Assembly (NCBI GenBank): GCA_002345025.1
Contig: DDUX01000021.1
Coordinates: 1 to 8,257 of the forward strand
Length of the DNA: 8,257 nt
DNA from: Candidatus Accumulibacter iunctus
Lineage (GTDB): Bacteria; Pseudomonadota; Gammaproteobacteria; Burkholderiales; Rhodocyclaceae
Direction of reading: 5' to 3'
The notes under the pieces: generated by a model
Databases searched by the model: none
Seen by the model: only the letters and a program-made list of their open reading frames with translations
Told to the model about the DNA's origin: nothing
Translations under genes and position numbers: made by a program
Shown here: positions 1-6,300 of the stretch, piece by piece
Layout: each line of letters starts with the position of its first letter
How positions within the stretch are numbered: position 1 is the stretch's first letter

Positions 1-2
1 AG

Positions 3-119
3 CTCAAAAAGGTCGCCTTGGTCGCTTGCATGCATAAGATGCTGACGATTATGAACGCGATCGTCAAATCGGGTATCCCCTGGAATCCAGAACACCCAAA
101 CGCCCCTAAAAACGCTTGA
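3..119 (+). CDS. IS110-family transposase, C-terminal end (5' part outside window)
   Basis: The last 38 codons of a gene entering from the left edge, ending at TGA 117-119. The translation begins LKKVALVACMHKMLTIMNAI and continues with IVKSGIPWNPEHP. This is the typical tail of IS110-family transposases: the end of the Transposase_20 domain, where a helix with the pattern ALVACMxKxLxIxNAxxxxGxPW precedes a short tail. In this family the enzyme is a DEDD-type recombinase with a C-terminal serine nucleophile region, guided by a bridge RNA encoded in a non-coding end of the element. The catalytic residues lie upstream of the window, so activity cannot be judged. The base composition is noticeably AT-richer than the downstream gene, consistent with acquired DNA. 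The call rests on recognising the tail motif. The exact IS cannot be named. Confidence 0.85.
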   Translation, partial: LKKVALVACMHKMLTIMNAIVKSGIPWNPEHPNAPKNA

Positions 120-121
120 CT
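116..121 (+). promoter_or_regulatory. Possible outward -35 box at the IS end (TTGACT)
   Basis: TTGACT overlaps the transposase stop codon and matches TTGACA at five of six positions. No -10 box lies 16-18 bases downstream in the present sequence. IS110-family elements are known to form a junction promoter on circularisation, with a -35 in the right end and a -10 in the left end, and this hexamer could supply the -35. It may also be chance. Confidence 0.3.
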
Positions 122-145
122 TGGAACACAGTTGCTCATCCCCGG

Positions 146-171
146 CCCTTCTCCCGCGCACGGGAGAAGGG
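146..171. repeat. Perfect 11-bp inverted repeat, REP-like palindrome
   Basis: CCCTTCTCCCG (146-156), loop CGCA (157-160), CGGGAGAAGGG (161-171). The stem is perfect. The preceding bases (TCATCCCCGG) and the CCCTTCTCCC core resemble the repetitive extragenic palindromes common in high-GC proteobacteria. No T-run follows, so it is not a canonical rho-independent terminator, although it could still stabilise the 3' end of a transposase transcript. It is also a plausible target site for the neighbouring IS110 element. Its copy number in the genome cannot be seen here. Confidence 0.75.
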
Positions 172-180
172 AGATTCGCG

Positions 181-196
181 AGTCGCGGACGCGACT
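181..196. repeat. Short inverted repeat AGTCGCG / CGCGACT
   Basis: A perfect 7-bp stem with two central bases (GA), 9 bases after the larger palindrome. As RNA it would form a hairpin of about five to six pairs with a small loop. It is followed by TTTCA, which is too weak a T-run for a confident terminator. Together with 146-171 it may be a second arm of a REP-type unit. It may also be chance, since the sequence is rich in CG. Confidence 0.4.
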
Positions 197-303
197 TTCA
201 CATTAAAGCCAAGGCCCGGCGTGCGAAGGACCGGCTCCGCGATCAACTGCCCCCGGCAATCGAGAGACATCTGTACTATTATGGTCAAGCACCCTGTTCA
301 CGG
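197..303 (+). other. Non-coding leader before the giant gene; no clear promoter or RBS
   Basis: This stretch separates the palindromes from the ATG at 304. TATTAT at 277-282 resembles a -10 box (five of six matches), but the matching -35 position (about 254-259) reads CGGCAA, so a sigma-70 promoter is not convincing. No purine-rich Shine-Dalgarno sequence precedes the ATG at the usual distance; only ACGG lies immediately upstream. An ATG at 281 opens a different frame that stops at 413-415 and has no recognisable product. Confidence 0.4.
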
Positions 304-3300
304 ATGCAAAGCGTCTCGTCCTCTCCCCTGGAAGAGTGGATCGTGTCCACGAGCGGCATCAAAGAGAAGCGCCAGCAGTCCCGCCCGGGTTCGCCGTGGC
401 CTGACGACGCCTTGATCGCCAGGCTGGCCGGCAAACTCCGGCACCTGGGGCGACGACTCAGACCAGCGAGCCTCGACGACGCCGAACCGGAGCAGCGGCG
501 CGAGGCGATGATCTTCGAGGCACTCGAGCCACGGATGTTGCTGTCGGCCGATCTCGGTCTCGTTGACGCGGCTGGCCTGACGAGCTATTTCGATGCGGTG
601 CAGACGCGCCTCGACCGCGAGGTGTTTGCCGCGCCCATACCGCTGATCGGCACGCAGCTTGCCACGAGCGAGGCCGGCGGCATTGCCCGCCACATCTCCG
701 ACGCTTTGCGGAACTTCTCGACGCCGACGCCAGCGGGCGAGGCGGTGACGCCCGCTGCCGTCAAGGAGGGTCTCGAGGCCGCACTCGGCGATCTGATCGA
801 AGACGATCGGATCGAAGTCACCACGAACGCGGAACATACACGGTACGAGTTCTCGCTGACCCTCGCCGGCAGCGCCAACGAACGCATCGATCTCGACCTC
901 GCGCTCGGTGAGGACCCATTGATCTCGGCACGGCTCGGCACCCGCGACGAGGTGAACCTGAGTTTCGACTGGCACTTCGACCTCGTCCTCGGCGTGCGCG
1001 AGGATGCCCAGGGGCAGTCCTCCTTCTTCATCGACTCGGCGTCGGCGAACGAACTGCAACTCGAGAATGTCGTTGCAGTGCTCGACGGCGGCGACGATGG
1101 CACCTTCGCTGCCAAGGGAACGGCGGGCATCTTCGGCGCGCTGATCCGGCGGGACGAGGGCGATCCGGACGCGGCCGGCGGCCCCGTGGCGCCGCTGCCC
1201 AGCCGCTTCACCGGCAGATTCGACATCGATATCGCCGGTGGCGGCGCCGACCGGCGGCTGACGCTGACGGAGATCCCGGCCCTCGTCGTCGACGCCGCCG
1301 TGACCGGCGCCGCCGACATCCACCTCGACGTCGACGCCGCGATGGTGCCCGACTTCGCCGTCGTCGCCGAATCCGACCGGGTCTTCAACCTGGCGGTCGA
1401 GGCCGATGTCCACATCGCGCAGGTCTTTACCGCCGCTGACACGGAGGGCGATTCGTTCGGCAATCCGATCACCATTGACTACGAGAGCGTCCGGCTGGAC
1501 CTCGGGACCTTCTTCTCCGAGTTCTTCGACCCGACGGTCAAGGCGATCCAGACGGCGCTGACGCCACTGCAGCCGATCGTCGACTTCCTCACCTTCCCGA
1601 TCCCCGTGCTGAGCGACATCGGCCAGGCGGTCGGCTACGGCTCGATCACACCGGTCGACCTCGGCATCACCGCCACCTACTTTGACCCCAGCCTGACACA
1701 GCAGCAGAAGGACTCGCAACTCGCCCGGCTGGTCGCCGCGAAGGGGGTGCTCGGCGTCGTCGATGTCTTCCTCGACCTGAAGCCGATCGGCGAGGGGCTG
1801 CCGCAGACGGTCGACCTCGGCGACTTCGGGATGCAACTGACGCAGTCAGGCCGTGCCGATGATGATCCGGCAGATGTCGAGCGCAAGATCGAGCTGACGA
1901 AGGAAAACCCCTATCCCGACGCGCTCAAGAAGGTCCAGGACAGCAACCAGACCTTCGACAATGTCTTCTCGGACATCAACGGCAACCTCTCCTTCCCGTT
2001 CCTGAACGACCCAACGGCCGTGCTCGGCATGCTGCAGGGCAAGACCACGGCATCGCTGGTCGAGGCCGGCTTCGAGTTCAACCTCGGCTATACGTTCAAG
2101 AAGCAGTTCCCGATCCCGGCGTTCCCGATCCTCGAGGCCGAGCTCGCGCTGACCTTCCAGGCAGCGCTCGACCTCGACGTCGGCTACGACCTCTTCGGCG
2201 CCAAGCTGCTGACCCGCAGCCTCGATTTCTCGAGCGACGCGGCGCTGCAGCAGAGCGTGCGCGACAATGTGCACCGCCTGACCGACGGTCTCTACTTCGA
2301 CGACCACATCGGCGCCGATCCGAACGACCTGAGCGCCGGCACGCCGCCGGAGCACGTTCCCGACGGTGATCACGATTTCGACCAGCCCGAGCTCAAGCTG
2401 TCGGCCAAGATGACCGCCGGCGCGGCGATCGGGCCCGACCTCTACGTTGCCGAGTTGCAGGCCGGGGTGCGCGCGTTCTTCGACACCCAGGTCTGGATCG
2501 ACCTCAACGACCTGCCCGAACCGCAGTCCCCGGCACAGTTCGACTACGTCCATGACGTGCTCGAGGGCAACTACACACCCGAGGTGCCGACATCACCGTT
2601 CACCTACGACGGACGTGTCCGCCTGAACGAGCTGGCGCTCGCCCACGAGGCCGACCCCGTGGGTGTCACCAACCAATCAGGCGCGCTGTATGCGGGGCTC
2701 GAGGCCTTCGTCTTCATGGCGGTCGGCTTCTGGCCGTTCAAGATCGTGCTGGTCGACGAAACCTGGACGCTGGTGCAGGCCAACATCTACGACTTCAACG
2801 TCTACCAGTTGAGCGACGCGGAGGTGCTCGCCGGAGTACGGGTGAACCCGCCCGTGCTCGGTGAGCTGGGTGGCAATGGCACCCTGAACCTTTTCATGGG
2901 CGACACCGCCCACCGGCGAGTCAACACCGGCGTCAATCGCGCCGGTACCGACAGCGTCATCGACGAGGGCTTCAGCATCCGGTCGAGCGGCCTGACGGAC
3001 GCCACCGATCCCGATGGCGGCGAGACGGTCGTCGTCAAGTTCCTGGTGCCCGATGGGTCCGGCAATCGCGTCGAGCGCGCGCAGCAGACCTTCCGCGGCG
3101 TCAAGCGCATCGTCGGACACGGTGGCAGCGGCGACGACTCGATCGTCATCGACCGGACGGTCGGCTCGCCGGTCGAGTTGAGCGGTGACGCCGGCAACGA
3201 CGAATTGTCCTGCGCTGGCAGCGGCGCCGCGACGCTGCACGGCGGCACCGGCAACGACCGGCTCGTCGGCGGCTCAAGCGACGACCTGCTCGACGGTGGC

Positions 3301-6300
3301 GACGGCGACGACCGCTTGGGTGGCGGTGCCGGCCGCGACACGCTGCGCGGTGGCGCCGGCGACGACCGGCTTGCGGGCGGCAGCGGCGATGACGACCTCG
3401 GCGGCGGCAACGGCAGCGACACCTACGACTGGAGCCCCGGTCAGGGCAACGACGTCCTCTCGGAAGCGCCCGAGCCGGCAGCCAGCGACGCGGTCACCAT
3501 CAGCGGCACGGCGCGCAGCGACGTGCTGGCGATCGACAAGATCGACGACGGCGGCAACTGGACACCGCGCCTGCAGGTTGGCGACGGCAGCACACCAATC
3601 GAGACGCTGCGACTCGGCGACATCGAGCGTCTGTCGGTCAACGCCGGCCGCGGCTCCGACCTCGTGACCGTCGGCGACATCGACGGCACCGGCCTGACGC
3701 TGCTGGCGGTCGACCTGAAGGCGCCCGACGAGCCGGTCACCAGCCTCGACAGCGACCGCGTCGTCTTCGCCGGCACGGCCGGTGACGACACGCTGAGCGT
3801 CGAAGGTGTGTACGCCAGCTTCAATCGCACCGACCTCGGCGCCGACCCGACCGGCGGCGCCAGCGTCGAGATTTCCAGGCCGATCGTGCAACTGCGCGAC
3901 CAATCGGCCGGCCGCGACAGCCGCTTCTTCGTCATCAACAGCCGGCCGGCACGCGACACGCTGCTCGTCCAGGGTCTCGGCGGCAACGACACGCTGACGC
4001 TCGCCCCCGGCAGCGCCGGCATCGACGTCTCCGAGCTGATCGGCGTCACCCTCTCGGGCGGAGCCGGCGACGACACCCTCGCCACGGTCTACGACGACGC
4101 CCTGCTCGACGGTGGCGGCGGCGACGACAGCTTGCGCATCGCGAGTGACGGCAAGCTGATCGACGGCGTGAGCACCCTGCAGCTCTTCGCGAGCGACCTG
4201 CTGATCGCGCGCACCGCGGCGAGCGGCGGAGCCGTCGACGATCGCCTGCGCTTCGCTGATGTCGAGTCGCTCCGGCTCGAGCTCGGCTCCGATTTCGGCG
4301 GCAATTCGCTCAGCGTCGGCGGCACGATCGCCGGGCCGGTGGCGATCATCACCGGCGCGCGGCCCGACACGATCGCGCTGCAGGGCCTGGCGGGCCCGAC
4401 GACGGTCCAGTTCGCCGGTGACCATGACACCGTGACCGTCGGCAAGGATGGCACGCTGGCCGGCATCGCCGCGAGCATCGAGGTTCTCGGCAGCGACGGC
4501 AGCGACCAACGGTTGCTCGTCGACGCCAGCGCCGAGGTCGCCGATGCGGTCGTGACCGTCGCCGCAGGGGCGATCACCGGGCTTGGCGGTGGCGGAGCGA
4601 TCCGCTACGACGCTGCTGTCGACACCGTCGGGCTGCGGACCGGCCGCGGCAGCGACCGCGTCGAGGCGCCCGCGCTGTCGACGCGTGCCCTGATCGACAC
4701 CGGGGCCGGCGATGATCTCGTCGTCGCCAGCCTCGACGGGCCGCCGCTCGGCACCGCCGGGGGACCGAGCCTGGTGACGACGGCTGCAGAAGTCGTCATC
4801 TTCGAAAACAGCGGCAACGCCACCGCCACCGACTGGCGGCTCGCCGACGACACGCTGCGCGCGGGCGCGCCGGGCGCTGATGCTCCGGTGCTGCTGCAGA
4901 CGATCGGCGCCAACCGCGTCGAGCTCGCGCTCGGCGAGGGCGCCGATACGCTGCGTGTCGGCGCGCTGTGGACACCGACGAAGGTCGACCTGCGCGGCGG
5001 CGCCGACCTCGTGACGGTCGGCGACTCGCGGCCTGCCGACGCCGCCGTGCGGCGCGACCTGACCGACATCACGGCGACGCTGCAACTGCAGGGCGACAGT
5101 GGCGACGACGCGCTGACGATCGACGACACCGCCCATGTGGCCGCGGCAGAGCCCGGTGTCGTCGATGTCGGTCGGGTCCGCGGCTTTGGCATGGGCGCTG
5201 CAGGCGGGATCGATTTCAGTGGCTTCGAATCGCTCGACCTGACGCTGGGCAACGGCGCCGACGAGCTGACGCTGGTCGACACCGCGATCGCGACGACGCT
5301 GCACACTGACGCGACGGCGGGCGGCCGCGCTGACCGGGTGCTCGTGCGTAACGCCGCAGCCGGCGCGACCATCCATCTCGGTGCCGGTGACGACGAGATC
5401 ACGGTCCTGGCCGCTACGGCGCTGACGATCGGCGCCGGCGAAGGTCTCGACACCGTCAGCTTTGACGTCAGCGGCACCGCGGCGGCCGTCAAGGGGGCCG
5501 TGCTCGGCGGCAGCGGCGGCAGCGGGCAGCTCAGCGGCCTCGGCCCGGTGATCGACGCCACCTTCGTCGGCTTCGACGCCGCCCGGCTGCGCTTCGACAG
5601 CGGCAGCGACCGGCTGCTCATCGATGCCGCGCTCGACACCGTCGCCGTGACGGCCGACATGGGTGGTGGTGATGACCAGGTGACGATTCGCCGTATCGGA
5701 TCGGCGACGCAGGTACTCGGCGACAGCGGGCAGGATCAGGTGGTCCTCGAGATCGCCGGCGCACCCGAAGCGCCGATTCATGCCGCCCTGATCGACCATC
5801 TGGATCTGGCCGGCGTCGAGACCCTCGAGGTCGACAACCACGGCCATGACGACGCCGTCGACTGGCAACTCATCGACGGCAGGCTGCTCGGCAATGGCGC
5901 GCCGATCGCCTACGCCGATGCGGCCGGCCAACTGCTGTTGCGTGCCGGTAGCGGTGCGTCCGACCTCCTGACGGTGGCGACGAGCAGCAACCCGGTCGAG
6001 GCGACCATCGACGGCGACCGCATCGAGGTGGTGGCCGAACCCCTGCTGCTCGTGCGCGACGGCGTCGCCATCGACGTGCGCGGACTGCGGAACGTGATCG
6101 ATTTCGACGCCTTGGCCACCGGTGCGGCGAGCTACCGCGAAGACGGCTTCGTCGTCAGCGCAGGGGCAGGCGTGCTGGCGCGCGAGCCTGCCGGCAGCCC
6201 GAGCCCGGCGCTGCTGATCGGCAGCGGCAGCTTGCGCACCGAACTCGGTGGCGGGAAGTTCAGCGTCCACAGCATCGACCTGTCGGCGCTGACCACCGGC

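Larger units (their letters stand above)
1..136 (+). mobile_element. Right end of an IS110-family insertion sequence
   Basis: The end of the transposase gene plus a short non-coding tail. IS110-group elements usually have no clear terminal inverted repeats, so the boundary cannot be read directly. I place it near the CT dinucleotide at 135-136, just before the REP-like palindrome. Anything between 119 and about 145 is possible. IS110 elements recombine at short core dinucleotides, often inside repetitive palindromes. A short tail would suggest the IS110 subgroup, with the bridge RNA at the other, unseen end. If the element is instead of the IS1111 subgroup, its non-coding RNA would lie downstream of the gene, within about 120-300. 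The boundary is inference. Confidence 0.55.

Noticed and set aside
146..196. Rho-independent terminator for the transposase
   Set aside because: The stem is strong, but no U-tract follows either hairpin; a REP-like palindrome explains it better.
277..282. Sigma-70 promoter with -10 TATTAT for the giant gene
   Set aside because: No -35 match at the right spacing, and it would leave a leader of only about 15 bases. Kept only as a remark in the leader entry.
116..415. Small + strand open frame overlapping the transposase stop and the start of the giant gene
   Set aside because: It crosses the palindromes and the ATG at 304 in another phase. The translation is Arg/Ser/Pro-rich with no family resemblance, and its extent is explained by lack of stops in GC-rich DNA.
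298..1836. Open frame on the - strand, about 512 codons
   Set aside because: Arg/Asp/Val-rich translation without recognisable motifs, fully overlapping the N-terminal region of the giant + strand gene. A composition shadow.
1846..2553. Open frame on the - strand, about 235 codons
   Set aside because: Same antisense phase effect; no motif, no ribosome binding site, and it overlaps conserved beta-rich sequence of the + gene.
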